Source: Chitinophagaceae bacterium
GTDB taxonomy: Bacteria; Bacteroidota; Bacteroidia; Chitinophagales; Chitinophagaceae
Assembly (NCBI GenBank): GCA_016721385.1
Contig: JADKIE010000004.1
Location: 310,001 to 374,000, forward strand
DNA: 64,000 bases
Direction: 5' to 3'
The notes below the pieces were generated by a model. The model searched no databases, had not been told where the DNA came from, and worked only from the letters and a program-made list of their open reading frames with translations. A program made the position numbers and the translations under genes. Shown here in pieces: positions 19,338 to 30,988 of the stretch (position 1 is the stretch's first letter; each line of letters opens with the position of its first letter).

Positions 19338-20750
19338 TTATATTTTAATAATTTTTTGCAGCACAGCAACTCCTTCGCAACTTACTTTAATTATATACAT
19401 TCCGGCACTTAGTTGGCTAATATTAAAAATTTGCTTTTTAGTACTATTGGCAATTTCTACTTTTTTTACTGGTATACCAGCCTGATTAATTATTTCGTAA
19501 ATAATTTTTTTGTTTTGCCAGCCATTGGGTATTGCTATATGTATTTCATTACTAACCGGATTGGGATATGTAGTAATTAATAATGCATCTACTGCTGCTT
19601 TATCTATCTGTACTTTTCTTACCTCCGAAGTCTGGCTTTTTCCATTATTATCTATCGTTAGTAACCGATAATATATATACTCGGCCTGACTTTGATTAAT
19701 ATGATCGGTATAACTATAGTTTGCATAATTGTTTGCACTTATTTGCGAAAATACTATTGCAGCATTGGTAAAATGTATACCATCTAAACTTTTTTCTACT
19801 ATAAAATGGCTTACATTTAATTCATTCGTTGTTATCCATTTTACATCTACTTTATTATTATTTAATAGTGCAGTAAAGTTTATAAAGCTTAACAGGAAGT
19901 ATTGTATTGGGCTTAAATCCGGCATCAAATGAATGATTCCAGTTACCCATTGGCACATTTATGCTTGATATTGTACCGTTAACAGGATCGCTATCTAATT
20001 CATCATCTCCTCCTACATTGCAAGTAGTGGGCGAATACCCATCAGGTGTTACAAACTCTACCTGATAATCATTAGTACCGTAATACCCCATTGGATCATA
20101 AAAGTAATATTTGCCCTCTGCATCAGTTGTCGTTGTAGCCAACAAGCCTCCTGTCGAGTTTTTTAATTTAACAGTTACATTAGGCAAGCCCGGTTCGCCA
20201 GTTTCGTAAATGCCATTACCATTATTATCTATCCAAACCATATCGCCTAAGCCATTAGCTTTCCACATGCCAATACCAATAGTGTTGTTTGTATTTGTGT
20301 TAGTTGCCCCTGTACCATCGGGTTCGGTGCCTGTTGCTAAAGTAATCGTTTGGGTAAAAATTTCAGTTGTTGCAAGGTCTTGTGTATGGCCATTATTATC
20401 GCCCATGATATTATTATCCGGGTCGCCGCCATAAACTGTTGTTTTGTAATGAGAGTAACCGGCATATAGTTTTACAAAATACTTACCTGCAGCTAAGCCG
20501 GTAAATGAAAACTCTCCATTATAATTTGTGGTAGTTGTTTTTGTAGTAAAGCCTGCATCTGCAATGCCATTATCATCGTTATCCTGATAAAGGTAAACGG
20601 TATAACCACTTGCTACAGGTTCGCCACTATCTCTGCTGCCATTATCGTTTAAATCCCACCAAACAAAATTGCCTAAGCCTACTGTTTGGGAAATTGCCGA
20701 TTTAGAAAAAATAAGAACAGGGTTGCAATACAAAATGTAATCGCTTTCAT
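19338..20750 (-). CDS. Secreted SdrD-B-like protein with T9SS sorting domain, frames broken
   Basis: This is an exported cell-surface or secreted protein of about 470 residues. The signal peptide starts at 20750 (MKAITFCIATLFLFF); a missing T in a T6 run near 20,710 breaks it. Two SdrD B-like Ig repeats follow: 'GLGNFVWWDLNDNGSRDSGEP' and 'GLGDMVWIDNNGNGIYETGEPG', each with the DxNxDG-like acidic stretch that binds calcium in this family. A second frame (19338 to about 19,900) gives 'WITTNELNVSHFIVEKSLDG' and ends with the T9SS sorting module: 'TYPNPVSNEI', then 'YIIKV.' and 'KIIKI'. Confidence 0.8.
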
Positions 20751-21259
20751 TGTTTTCAATGTTTAGTTTAAGAAAAAACCAATAATTTGTTTTTGAACTT
20801 AACCTAAGAACACATTGAAACTAACTCATATATAATCACTGAAAAAAGGGGTAAGAATTTCCCAAAACGGTGTGTATATTTTCTTGTCAGGTTCGCTGCT
20901 TTCTTTAGGATTCGTTCGATTCAGAGTACAAATGTAATATGGATTATTTTAATATGCAAGTTTTTGACAGGTGTTTTTACAAAAAAGACCGTATTTTCTG
21001 AAAATAAATAATGAATAAGCTGATTATCATTTATTTATAAAGATTGATAGTGAAGTATAAATAGCATGTTCGTTGCAATTTGTGGGGTACTCAGCTACTT
21101 TTTAGTAAATTATTTGGGAATTCTACGAAAGAAAATATGATTTTACTGTGCTTGATACAAAGCCCGTTAAGCCTCCATTATATGTGGTGCCCATTGTTTT
21201 TCAAACGGTGCAGAATATTGATTGGCTTAATTTCTTGCATTGTTTTAATAATCAGTTCA
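20751..21259. other. Intergenic stretch without a recognised gene
   Basis: About 510 bases separate two exported-protein genes on the minus strand. I see no coding frame with family sequence, no tRNA and no strong hairpin. It presumably holds the promoter of the SdrD-like gene, but no clear TAnnTTTG/TTTG pair was located. Confidence 0.4.
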
Positions 21260-23868
21260 TTATCTTATTAAAATAGATGTGCATGTTTCATTTACACTTC
21301 GTCCATTATTTAATATGGCTACTACATGCCAAACATAGGTCCCGGTACTTTGCTTTGCCCCTTTAAAAGTACCATCCCACCCTTTATCGAGAGTGCCGGT
21401 AGAAAAAACAATTTGGCCGTAACGATTAAATACCTTGAATTGGTAAGACTTAATATCGCCAAAAACTTTCAACGTATTATTTTTAATATCTCCATTGGGC
21501 GTAAATGCAGATGGAACGTAAATATCAAAGTACCTTGGTAATGTTTTACCTGTAGCAGTTGATGCATTACTTGTTATGCAAGCAATTATACTGTTAGTAG
21601 CTTTTACATAAAGTGTGTAATTAGTATTCGCCAATAATCCTTTTAACAAATGATATGTACCATTTATACCTGAGCTTGGCGTAATATAATTAACACCATC
21701 GGTTGATACTAAATATCCATCGGCTCCTGTAACCGTCGACCAAGTAAATAATATTGAGCTGTCTGTAACGGTAGATACTGTTATTATTGGAGAAAAAAGT
21801 TTGTTATGTATTTGTACATCTGCATTTGTCTTTGCAGAAATGCAACCGAATGTATTAACAGCCTCGGCATAAAAAGTAGTAGCTCCCGGCAAAATTGGTG
21901 TTATAAATGTTGTGCCGGTAAAAACTGGCGTTCCTCCTGCTAAAGTATTGTACCAATTATATGTATACCCGGCTATTGGATTGCTAATAGCTAACGTAGC
22001 AGATTGATTTGCACAAATTAAAACAGGAGAAGTTACCAACGGTGCAGCAGGCGTTGGTGGTTGAGCATTAATGGTTACAGCAGTTATCGGCGAAATACAT
22101 CCCAAAGCATTTACTGCCGTAATATTATATGTATTAGGTGTAAGATTTGAAAAAGTTAAACCACTTTGACAATTAGCTCCATTAATACAATATTGATAAC
22201 CTGTACCCGTAGGTGCGGTGATAGTTATAGATCCTGTAGCAACTGTACAGGTAGGTTGAATAGCAGTAATTAATGCAGCAGCAACAGTTTGAACATGGAT
22301 GGTAACCGGTACACGGTTGGGCAAAGTACAATTCAATGCAGATATAGTTTCCACATAAAGAGTTGTATCATTTAGTAAATTAGGTATGGTAATGCTTGTA
22401 CCTGTACCTACTAAAATACCGCCTGTTGCTTGGTTATACCAGTTATAAGTAATTCCTGCAACTGGGTTTGTAATGGTTGCAGTACCACTGGTGTTTACAC
22501 ATATATCTGTAGTTTGTAATTGCGGTATAGGTGTAGAGTCGCTGGCAAAAGTGAAATAATCGGCATGGTTAAGATTTACTGCACTATATAGTTTTCCGCC
22601 GGAAGCCGTTAAAGTATATACTGTAGTTGCACCACTTGGAAAAGAGGGAATATCTGAAACTAATATTTTTGTAGTTGTAGCAGGTACAGATGCCTGATCT
22701 ACGGCAATGGTAACATTTGATACTGTTCCGGTTTTACTTGCTCTCCATACCCGTTGCATACGATGCAAATTTCCACTTAAAGCACATTGATCAATAGTTG
22801 TGGAAGCGCCATTATCGCCTGTTAATAAAAACGAATAATCGTTGGTAAAAGTGTTGGTATTAGCAGCGTTTTCTAATGGAAAAATACCGCTTGCATATGT
22901 ACCATTGTATAATGTTACTAAGGCAGATGTATTAATTGACTTAGATTGTTTTTGTGATAAAGCGGTTGCATCATCCCTTCCAATGCCGGTAATATTATTT
23001 GCATAGCCGGAGAAAAGTGCTCTGTTCCAAATTATGGATGCGTTTGATGCTACGTAATCGTTATTATTTATGGCAGCCTGATCTAAAGTAAAGCCATATT
23101 TTACCGCTAAATAAGATTCGATTTTGTTTCTTTCAGCAGCGGTTAATGTGTTTGAATAAATAATCAATTCGGCAATATCTACTTTACAAGCAAGGTTTAA
23201 AAGATTTTCGTTACCCACAACTATTTTGGTTGTTGCTGCTGCAAAATTTCCCGGGCCGGGTATAGCAATTGTATGATCATCTGCGCCATTTAATCGGTTT
23301 ACAGATGTTGTGGCATTGGCATAGGCAGTAGAAAGCGTATGTTTATTTAGAATATTTGTTACACCAACATTTTGACCGGCTGTGGCCGGATTTGCCTTTG
23401 GAAAATCGAACCTTAGTTTACCTGCAGCATTCTCAAAACCAAGCCGTGCAGTAGATCCATTAAAATCGGTTTCCCATTTAAGCCATACAACACCCGATTT
23501 TAAATTAAGCACCTGAAAACGGTAACATTACTGTTACTTACCAATGCTGTGCCTAAAAAATTATTTGCGCTAGATAAGGAATTAGTTAGACCATCAAAAC
23601 TTAAATAGGGATTAAAGTTTACACCAGCAGGTATTAGTGTTGGCCCGGTTTGCACATTTGCAGTACCTGCAAGCGGTTGTATTGTAAAATTGCCTGTAAC
23701 ATTTGCACCGGAAGTTTCTTGCCACTGTGTAACAACTGTGCCCATTGTGGTTACTCCATTATCGCCACGTAACCACATTTTATTATTAGCCGATATTCCA
23801 CCGGGAGATTGAGCATTAAGTAAATTAGTAACCAAAACTAAAACAGTGAGCAGTAAATTTCTTAACAT
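21260..23868 (-). CDS. Large exported protein with gliding-motility-associated C-terminal domain, frame broken
   Basis: About 870 residues in two frames, joined near 23,505. The N-terminus has a signal peptide (MLRNLLLTVLVLVTNLLNAQ). It is followed by a LamG/concanavalin-like region with the phrase 'ELIIYSNTLTAAERNKIESYLAVKYG', frequent in Bacteroidota surface proteins. Several Ig-like modules with 'YNWYNQATGG', 'TPAAPLVTSP' and a fibronectin-III-like module follow. The last 90 residues match the T9SS type B gliding-associated C-terminal domain ('VPSAFTPNGDIKNNTLKV', 'FNRYGQIVFST', 'GWDGTFKG', 'GTYVWHV'). It is likely an adhesin or surface layer protein exported by T9SS. Confidence 0.85.
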
Positions 23869-24008
23869 AGTTTATCTCATTAGCAAAGCATAAGATAAAA
23901 CTTTTTTTGTTATTGCGAAAATTTGTGACTTAAACTAAGCATGTTGCAACATTATAGGTTTTTAATTTTAAACACATTTTTCAGGTAAGTAAAATAAGAC
24001 AGGAATAT

Positions 24009-24037
24009 AAAAAGCCGCCACTTTTTAAAGTAGCGGC
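24009..24037 (-). terminator. Intrinsic terminator of the SUMF1-like gene
   Basis: The stem GCCGCTACTTT / AAAGTGGCGGC (minus strand, one mismatch) is followed by TTTTTATATT. It lies 90 bases past the stop at 24126. Confidence 0.8.
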
Positions 24038-24125
24038 CAACATTTTTAGCTCAATTTACAAGTTTGATTTTAAACAAACTATCTATAATAAATGGCTTAT
24101 TAAACCAATTTATATTTAATATTTT

Positions 24126-25625
24126 TTACCACGATTTAACACCTCTTCCTCCATTTGTTGGACTCCTGACAGTACTACCACTACCACTACCAATGCGATA
24201 GCTCACTATTTGGGCACCACTATATGAGCCCCCTTTTTGGGTTAATCCTGCATAGGCCGTAACGCCAGTTACACCGCCATAAACAGTATTAGGTGTAGTT
24301 ACAGTTGCGTTGCCGTTTATACCGGGCCAATAATCTTCATCGGCCTCACCATTTGCATTTAGTTCGCCATTGCCATTAATACCAGTAAAACTTCTACCAG
24401 CCAAACCTCCACTGGCTACCATATATTCATTCACATTACCTGTCATGTCTAAAACTCCATAATAGGTAGCACCTGCCGAAATTCGGGTGGCATAAGCTGT
24501 AGCATGCATGCCAACTCTTGCACCTCCAGATGGGGAATAATACCCTCCATGTGTGGCATTTCCATTTAATACAGATCCTGTATAAGTAACGCCTTCCGTA
24601 GCTGTACCAGCATTATTAATTGAATAAGATACTCTTGATATAGCAGTATCGCCCCAGGCATATTCATTTTTTTTGGGAGTAAGTGGCCCTCTGCAAGCTT
24701 TCTCGTATTCAAAATCCGTCATCGGTCTAAGTGCCGCCCAGTCTAAAAATGCCAATAAATCCATACCTGTTACAGATCCGCAAGCTAACCATTCTGCAAA
24801 ACAGCCATATACTGCAGGTGTTGTAGACGCAACCCCGGGAGTGGTTATTGTTATTGAATTTCTAAGAAATGCTGCAAGTGCATAGGTGCCTGCAGTACTA
24901 TTAGGCGCAACTACAGTTCTGCTAATTTGTTGTGTGTAAGTTAAGCAGTTTAAAAAATCCTTGTATGCACCTTGCGATAACTCATGTTTCATCATATAAT
25001 TATTGCCTACTGTTGTTGCATAGCCAATTGGAAAGCCAGTTGCCAAAGGTGTAGTGAGTGCATTATCGTTTAAATTACCTACTGCTGTTCCAAATGTTAT
25101 GCCGCTAGCAACAGTATTTAAAAAATAGGGCACACTTGGAGTATTGCCTGAAAAATAGGAAAAAGTACTACCATTTCCATCTCCTAAATAATATGCAACA
25201 TTTTGAGGTATCTGTACCATTTCTATTGCAAAAGAGCGAATATCAAAACTGCCGGGTAAGTTTACAACACCTACTTGTACGCCTGTAATACTTACATTAC
25301 CATATCCGGTTGTAGAGCGATAAATCATAGCTCCTGTAGAGTCGGCAGCATTGATAGCAAAACCAGCAGAAATAACATTGTTATTCCCAGATAAATTTAA
25401 ATGGTGCCATGCCCCGTCTAAATCTTTGAATTTAAAAAACACCCATGCTGCGTCATAATTGGTTGCGTTACGCCAAGAGTTTTCCCAAGACAGGTCAAAA
25501 GTTAAATACACGCCGGTAGCATTGGTGCCCGAAACAACATTGCTAATGTTTATATTATTGGCATACGTTGTAAAGGTTGTTAAAAAGAAAAATGCCACCA
25601 CTAAAATTGCTTTGATAAATTTCAT
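24126..25625 (-). CDS. Exported SUMF1/formylglycine-generating-enzyme-like protein
   Basis: This intact 499-residue protein has a signal peptide (MKFIKAILVVAFFFLTTFTTYA) and an Ig-like N-terminal half of about 170 residues. The C-terminal half shows the FGE/sulfatase-modifying fold: 'MMKHELSQGAYKDFLN', 'LAFLDWAALRPMTDFEYEKACRG', 'VLDMTGNVNEYM' and 'RGVKSW'. The copper-binding cysteines of true formylglycine-generating enzymes are not evident in the final segment, so it is probably a structural relative of the kind found in gliding or secreted lipoproteins. It lies 45 bases after the eight-repeat gene on the same strand, probably one operon. Confidence 0.8.
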   Translation of the reverse strand: MKFIKAILVVAFFFLTTFTTYANNINISNVVSGTNATGVYLTFDLSWENSWRNATNYDAAWVFFKFKDLDGAWHHLNLSGNNNVISAGFAINAADSTGAMIYRSTTGYGNVSITGVQVGVVNLPGSFDIRSFAIEMVQIPQNVAYYLGDGNGSTFSYFSGNTPSVPYFLNTVASGITFGTAVGNLNDNALTTPLATGFPIGYATTVGNNYMMKHELSQGAYKDFLNCLTYTQQISRTVVAPNSTAGTYALAAFLRNSITITTPGVASTTPAVYGCFAEWLACGSVTGMDLLAFLDWAALRPMTDFEYEKACRGPLTPKKNEYAWGDTAISRVSYSINNAGTATEGVTYTGSVLNGNATHGGYYSPSGGARVGMHATAYATRISAGATYYGVLDMTGNVNEYMVASGGLAGRSFTGINGNGELNANGEADEDYWPGINGNATVTTPNTVYGGVTGVTAYAGLTQKGGSYSGAQIVSYRIGSGSGSTVRSPTNGGRGVKSW

Positions 25626-25670
25626 ATTGGTTATTTTATTTGTTTAGTGTTTTAATATCAATTTTTATAT

Positions 25671-26585
25671 TTAGTATAATGCCGAAATAGATAATTTTTT
25701 ACCTGCCATAACTATTAATTTTGCTCCCGGCAAAAGTGTTTGTGGTACATTTAAAATACAAGTACTTGTTCCTATTGGATCAATGTAAATTGTAGCATAT
25801 GAGGGTAAGTTTATAGGAGGAATAATATTGTCTTTCCAATTACCCGGAATATCCCAATTACCCGACCCTGTAAAAACATAAACATATTGGAGGCTATTTT
25901 GTCCAAAACCATCGCCCTGCCCACCTGCAAACCTTGTATTTGCAAAATTTAGTGGCAATTGTGTAGCCAACTTCAAACTAAACCCTTGCCCTTGCCCGCC
26001 CACATACATGGTATTTCCATTAGCTAAAGAAATGGCAGTAGCCGTAACCATTTGTTCTCCGTCTCCACTACCCCCTGCATATTGCGTATTACTAAAATTA
26101 AGTGACTGAGCCAATGATGTATTCATTTGCTCTCCATCTCCACTACCTCCTGCATAATTAGAGTTATTATAATTAAATAACACAGCATTTGAATTTGTCA
26201 TTTGAAAACCATCACTACTACCACCAGCAAAACTAGTGTTGCCTGTGTTTAAAGAGATAGAAATACTACTAAGCATCTGTTGCCCGTCACCGTTACCTCC
26301 TGCAAAGTTTGTATTACTGTTATTTAATGATAAGGCAATTGAAGTAAGCATTTGCTCACCGTCTCCTGAGCCTCCGGCATATTGCGAATTACTATTATTG
26401 AGAGATACGGATGCAGAAGTTGCCATTTGTGTACCATCGTTCATTCCGCCAACAAAACCAGTATTTGAATTTGATAAGGAGATAGATGTTGCATGGTTGA
26501 TTATTGACCCGGCACCGGCACCACCAACAAATTGCGCTACTGAGAATTGACTACTAAATAGAAGTATAAAAAATATTAGTCGCAT
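25671..26585 (-). CDS. Exported protein with eight 25-residue Gly-Asp repeats
   Basis: I do not recognise a named family. A signal peptide (MRLIFFILLFSSQFSVAQ, start 26585) is followed by eight consecutive repeats of about 25 residues. Their consensus is 'SLNNSNTQYAGGSGDGEQM' followed by 'xTS' and two or three more residues. The first and last copies are degenerate. The Gly/Asp turns (GGSGDG) suggest stacked beta strands, perhaps calcium-stabilised. The C-terminal 90 residues carry 'GSGNWDIPGNWKDN' and 'LPSYATIYIDP', a pattern I associate with other T9SS-type proteins, but no clear sorting domain is present. The 75-base DNA period has diverged between copies, so it is an old protein repeat. 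Confidence 0.7.
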   Translation of the reverse strand: MRLIFFILLFSSQFSVAQFVGGAGAGSIINHATSISLSNSNTGFVGGMNDGTQMATSASVSLNNSNSQYAGGSGDGEQMLTSIALSLNNSNTNFAGGNGDGQQMLSSISISLNTGNTSFAGGSSDGFQMTNSNAVLFNYNNSNYAGGSGDGEQMNTSLAQSLNFSNTQYAGGSGDGEQMVTATAISLANGNTMYVGGQGQGFSLKLATQLPLNFANTRFAGGQGDGFGQNSLQYVYVFTGSGNWDIPGNWKDNIIPPINLPSYATIYIDPIGTSTCILNVPQTLLPGAKLIVMAGKKLSISALY

Positions 26586-26748
26586 AGCTATTTTAAAATC
26601 AGCCATAAACTTATGCATAATTTTACTAACATAATAAAGTTATTCTAAAACAGTATAATGCAAGAATTTTAAGGCTCTTACATACTAGTCTGAATTACTT
26701 TCCATTTCGGTATAATTCGTTTTAGAATTTTGGTTTCTTATTAAAACA

Positions 26749-28453
26749 TTACAATCTATCCTTAAAATCTAAATTATTTTTCTTCAACGTTTCCTTCGCA
26801 ATTTCATAACCTGCATCTGCATGACGGATAACTCCCATACCTGGGTCGTTGCGTAACACACGGCTAAGCCTGGCCGCTGCATCGGCAGTACCATCTGCCA
26901 CTATTACCATACCACTGTGTATGCTATAGCCCATACCAACACCGCCACCATGGTGCAAACTTACCCAACTTGCTCCGCCGGCGGTATTCACCAATGCATT
27001 TAAAATAGGCCAATCGGCTACAGCATCGCTACCCTCTAACATTGCTTCGGTTTCCCGGTTGGGAGACGCTACGCTTCCTGTCTCTAAATGATCCCGGCCT
27101 ATTACAATGGGTGCTTTTACTTTACCTGTACGTACTAATTCATTAAATGCTTGTCCTGCTTTTTCTCTGTCTCCCTGTCCTATCCAGCATATTCTTGCAG
27201 GTAATCCCTGAAAAGCAATTTTTTCCTTCGCCATTTTCATCCAGCGTTTTAAGCCAATATCGTTAGGGAAAGATTTAAAATCACTTCATCTGTAACGGCA
27301 ATATCTTCGGGGTTACCACTAAGTGCAGCCCAGCGAAACGGGCCTTTGCCCTCACAAAATAATGGGCGTATATAGGCAGGTACAAAGCCCGGAAAAGCAA
27401 AGGGATCATGTGCAGTTAATCGGCAATCTTTAAGGTCACCTTTTATTTGTACAACTCTGTCTTCAAACTCTTTTGCCCTTGCTCTTATATTATTTCCATA
27501 ATCGAAAGTGATTGCACCCGTATCCATCAACTGAAGCATTAGTTGCACATGTAGATACATGCTTTCATAGCTTAGATTAAGGTATTTTTCCTTATCTGTT
27601 TCTCGTAAAATATTTGCCTCCCCGTTAGTTAAGGTATGTGGTATATAACCAATCAATGGGTCATGTGCACTGGTTTGGTCGGTAAGTGTATCGGGTGTTA
27701 CATTTCTTTCCATCAGGCGTTTCAGCAAGTGTACGGCATTACACAAAACACCAATACTTATAGCTTTGCCCTCGGCCTTATATTTTAATGCTGCATTTAT
27801 GGCTGCATCAATATCTGTATATTTTTCATCAAGATATTTTGTTTCAATACGCTTATCAATTCGCCACTCCTCTACTTCGGCAATTAAACCCACTCCTTCG
27901 TTCATTGTAATGGCTAAAGGTTGTGCACCACCCATACCTCCAAGACCAGCGGTTACATTTAAGGTACCTTTAAGTGTACCGCCAAAATGTTTATTTGCAA
28001 TGGCTGCATACGTTTCGTACGTGCCTTGTACAATACCCTGACTGCCTATGTATATCCAACTTCCGGCTGTCATTTGACCATACATCATCAGGCCTTTTTT
28101 TTCTAACTCGTCAAAGTGTTTCCAGTTAGCCCAGTTGGGCACTAATTGAGAGTTGCTTAATAAAACCCTTGGAGCGTCTTTATGTGTTTTTAAAATACCT
28201 ACAGGCTTTCCACTTTGTATTAAAAGGCTTTCGTCGTTCTCTAATATTTTTAAAGCGGCTATAATATTATCTAGTGCTTCAAAATTTCGGGCTGCTTTTC
28301 CTCTGCCGCCATATACAATTAAATCATTGGGACGTTCTGCTACTTGGGGGTCAAGGTTATTTAATAGCATACGTAAAGCTGCTTCTTGTACCAGCCTTTG
28401 CAATTAAGTGTAGTACCTGTGGGAGTTTTGTATTTTATGGGATTGTAACTCAT
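26749..28453 (-). CDS. hutU: Urocanate hydratase, two frameshifts
   Basis: This enzyme converts urocanate to 4-imidazolone-5-propionate in histidine degradation, using bound NAD+. The repaired length is about 567 residues, normal for the family. Visible motifs are 'GRGKAARNF', the NAD loop 'AGLGGMGGAQP' and the active-site region 'QGLPARICWIG' with the conserved Cys. The start at 28453 (MSYNPIKYKTPTGTTLNC) is joined by one missing G in a GGG run near 28,396. A second break near 27,280 precedes 'FPNDIGLKRWMKM'. It lies just downstream of hutH, on the same strand. Confidence 0.9.
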
Positions 28454-28465
28454 ATTATATTTTTG

Positions 28466-28502
28466 TGTCCTGCCGATTACGCTGATATCGCTGATTTAAA
28501 TT
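28466..28502. repeat. Short interspersed repeat, GCTGATATCGC type, copy 1
   Basis: The stretch contains ATTACGCTGATATCGCTGAT followed by TTAAATTCTGCGTAAT. Similar cores occur at 60,318 and 62,950. It lies between hutH and hutU. Confidence 0.55.
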
Positions 28503-28530
28503 CTGCGTAATTAGGGTAATCGGTGGCAAT

Positions 28531-30007
28531 TTATTTTCTTAAAAATTCTACTGCTTTCATCAAATCGGTGTGCAAAATTCTATCTTGCTCATTAAAGCTT
28601 ACTTCTTTTCTAAATGCACTTACAATTTCTTCAATTTGTGGAGATGATTGTAAGGGTCGACGAAACTCTAATGCCTGTACTGCTGTTAATAATTCTATTG
28701 CCAATACTTTTTCTACATTATCAATTACTCGTTTGCATTTTGTAGCTGCATTGGCTCCCATGCTAACATGATCTTCCTGATTATTGCTACTTGGGATACT
28801 ATCTACACTGGCAGGTGTACATAATTGTTTATTTTCACTTACAATGCCTGCTGCTGTGTATTGTGGTATCATAAAACCACTGTTTAACCCCGAATTTTTA
28901 CTAAAAATGGAGGCAAGCCTCTTTGGCCGCTAATTAATTGATAGGTTCTTCTTTCACTAATACTTGCCAACTCACTCATGGCAATGCACAAAAATCTAAG
29001 GTTAGCGCCAAAGGTTGTCCGTGAAAATTTCCACCGCTTACAATTAAATCATCTTCGGGAAAAATGTTTGGATTATCGGTAACAGAATTGATTTCTTTTA
29101 TAAAACATCCTGCACATAATTAACTGTGTCTTTTGTAGCGCCATGTACCTGCGGAATGCAACGGAAGCTGTAAGCATCCTGCACTTGTTGTTTTTGTGAA
29201 GCAATATTACTACCGTTCAACAACTCACGTATTGTTGCAGCTGTATCCACCTGACCTTTGTGGCTGCGTATGGCGTGTATTTTTTCGTTGAAGGGTTCCG
29301 TTGTGCAATCAAATGCATCTAACGAAATGCATGCAATTATATCGGCCCATTTAACAACCTATCAGCCTGTACTAAATTATACAATCCGTAAGCACTCATA
29401 AACTGTGTGCCATTTATTAACGCAAGTCCTTCTTTACTTTTTAGTTCGATGGGTTGCCAGCTAAACTTTTTGAGTACTTCTTTTGATGGTATTTTTTTCC
29501 TTCATGCCATACTTCACCTAAGCCTAACAGTGGCAAACTTAAATGGCTAAGTGGCGCTAAATCGCCACTGGCACCTAATGAGCCTTGCGTATATATTACG
29601 GGTAATACATCGGCATTGTACATATCCATCAATCGCTTTACAGTATTTATTTGTACGCCACTATGGCCATAACTAAGCGATTTTATTTTAAGCATCAACA
29701 TTAGCTTAACTATGTCTTTTGGCACTTCTTCTCCCATTCCGCAGGCATGCGATTGTATTAAATTACTTTGTAACTGTTGTAATTGTGATTTATCAATTTT
29801 TACATTTTGCAAAAACCCAAAGCCTGTGTTAATGCCATAAAACAACTCATCGCCAGCGTCCATTTTTTTATCGAGATAATCTCTGCATGCTGTAATGCGA
29901 TAATGTGCATCAAATGTTATGGATACCTGTTGATTAAACTGCAACAGATTTTTTATTTGCTGAAAATTAGTATGTTGTTTATCTAATGGCAAGTAGTTGT
30001 AACTCAT
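28531..30007 (-). CDS. hutH: Histidine ammonia-lyase, heavily frame-damaged
   Basis: This enzyme deaminates histidine to urocanate, the step before HutU. The N-terminal 188 residues are clear: 'GINTGFGFLQNV', 'SHACGMGEE' and the MIO-forming segment 'GSLGASGDLAPLSHL'. The last 113 residues are also clear: 'SVDSIPSSNNQEDHVSMG'. Between about 28,873 and 29,440 family fragments appear in all three frames ('LALINGTQFMSAYGL', 'YSLRC.P'-like, 'CIAMSELASISERRTYQL'), implying five or more indels in under 600 bases. This is the most damaged gene in the window. A true pseudogene cannot be excluded, but hutU beside it is nearly intact. Confidence 0.8.
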
Positions 30008-30094
30008 ACACCTTAATTCCTTAAAAGGAGAAATATTTGAAGTTAAAAAACGAATTTACGTTAAATTATTATACTGTTAAAAGTGCCTCTTTAG

Positions 30095-30837
30095 CTAAGT
30101 TGCAGAATCTGATTTATGTATTTCCAGCAAATCTCTGATAACTACACTGGCAGTGGTACAACCTACAATTGCAGGCATATATGAAATAGTTCCAATTATA
30201 GATTTTTTGGGATAGGCTTTTCGGTTACAATAATTTTTTCCTGCTCTACTCTTTCCGGACTAAATACAACTTTTACGCCTTTTTCTACACCAATTTTGTG
30301 CAAATACTTTCGTACATATCTGGCTAAATTGCATTGATAACTTTCGGAAATGTCGGCTACTTTTATTTGAGATGGATCAACTTTGCCTCCTGCACCTAAT
30401 GCACTTACTACAGGAATATTTCTTTCTACACATGCTTTAATAAACCACACTTTTGGGCTTAACGTATCAATACAATCTACTGCATAATCAAACCCTCCTT
30501 TATCTAATATTTCATTGGTTCTTTCTTCCTTTATAAATTCATTTAAAACCGTCAATTCTATTTCAGGATTAATATCTTTTATCCTGACAGCCATAATATC
30601 TGCTTTAGACATCTTTTCGGTAGAATGCAATGCAACTATTTGCCTATTGGTATTGCTTAAGTCCACCACATCCCCATCTACAATAGTCATTTTACCAATA
30701 CCTGCTCTGGCAATCATCTCGGCGCAAATACCACCTACTCCTCCAAGCCCTACCACTAAAACATTTTTGCCCATCAGGCGATAAATGCTTTCGTCATCCA
30801 ACATTAGTTGTGTACGACTCATCCAGTATGGAATCAT
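30095..30837 (-). CDS. tcdA: tRNA threonylcarbamoyladenosine dehydratase, frame broken near the end
   Basis: This ThiF/E1-like enzyme uses ATP to cyclise t6A to ct6A at tRNA position 37. The Rossmann ATP-binding motif 'VLVVGLGGVGGICAEMI' is followed by 'DGDVVDLSNTNRQI' and 'AVDCIDTLSPKVWFIKAC'. A basic, Cys-containing segment 'YQCNLARYVRKYLHKIG' matches the TcdA family. The C-terminal 35 residues ('SIIGTISYMPAIVGCTTASVVIRDLL') are in another frame. One extra A in the A6 run near 30,200 restores 'PIPKKSIIGT'. The repaired length is about 247 residues, as expected. Confidence 0.85.
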
Positions 30838-30988
30838 GCTAATTAAGAATTAAAAATTAGGAATCAGGAATTGTGAGCAAATTTATCACTAATGATGTAA
30901 AAATTCTAAAAAACTAAACTCTATACTGTACTTTTATTATATTGAATGCCTAACAAAATATTTTTTGCAATTAAACTTAAACATCTTT

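Noticed and set aside
20880..20930. GTTCGATTC segment resembling a tRNA T-arm
   Set aside because: Neighbouring bases do not form the other arms, and no CCA-adjacent acceptor stem is present.
25900..26560. Regular 75-base periodicity resembling a CRISPR array
   Set aside because: The period is in frame within an exported protein and the copies are diverged; there are no constant repeats with unique spacers and no cas genes.
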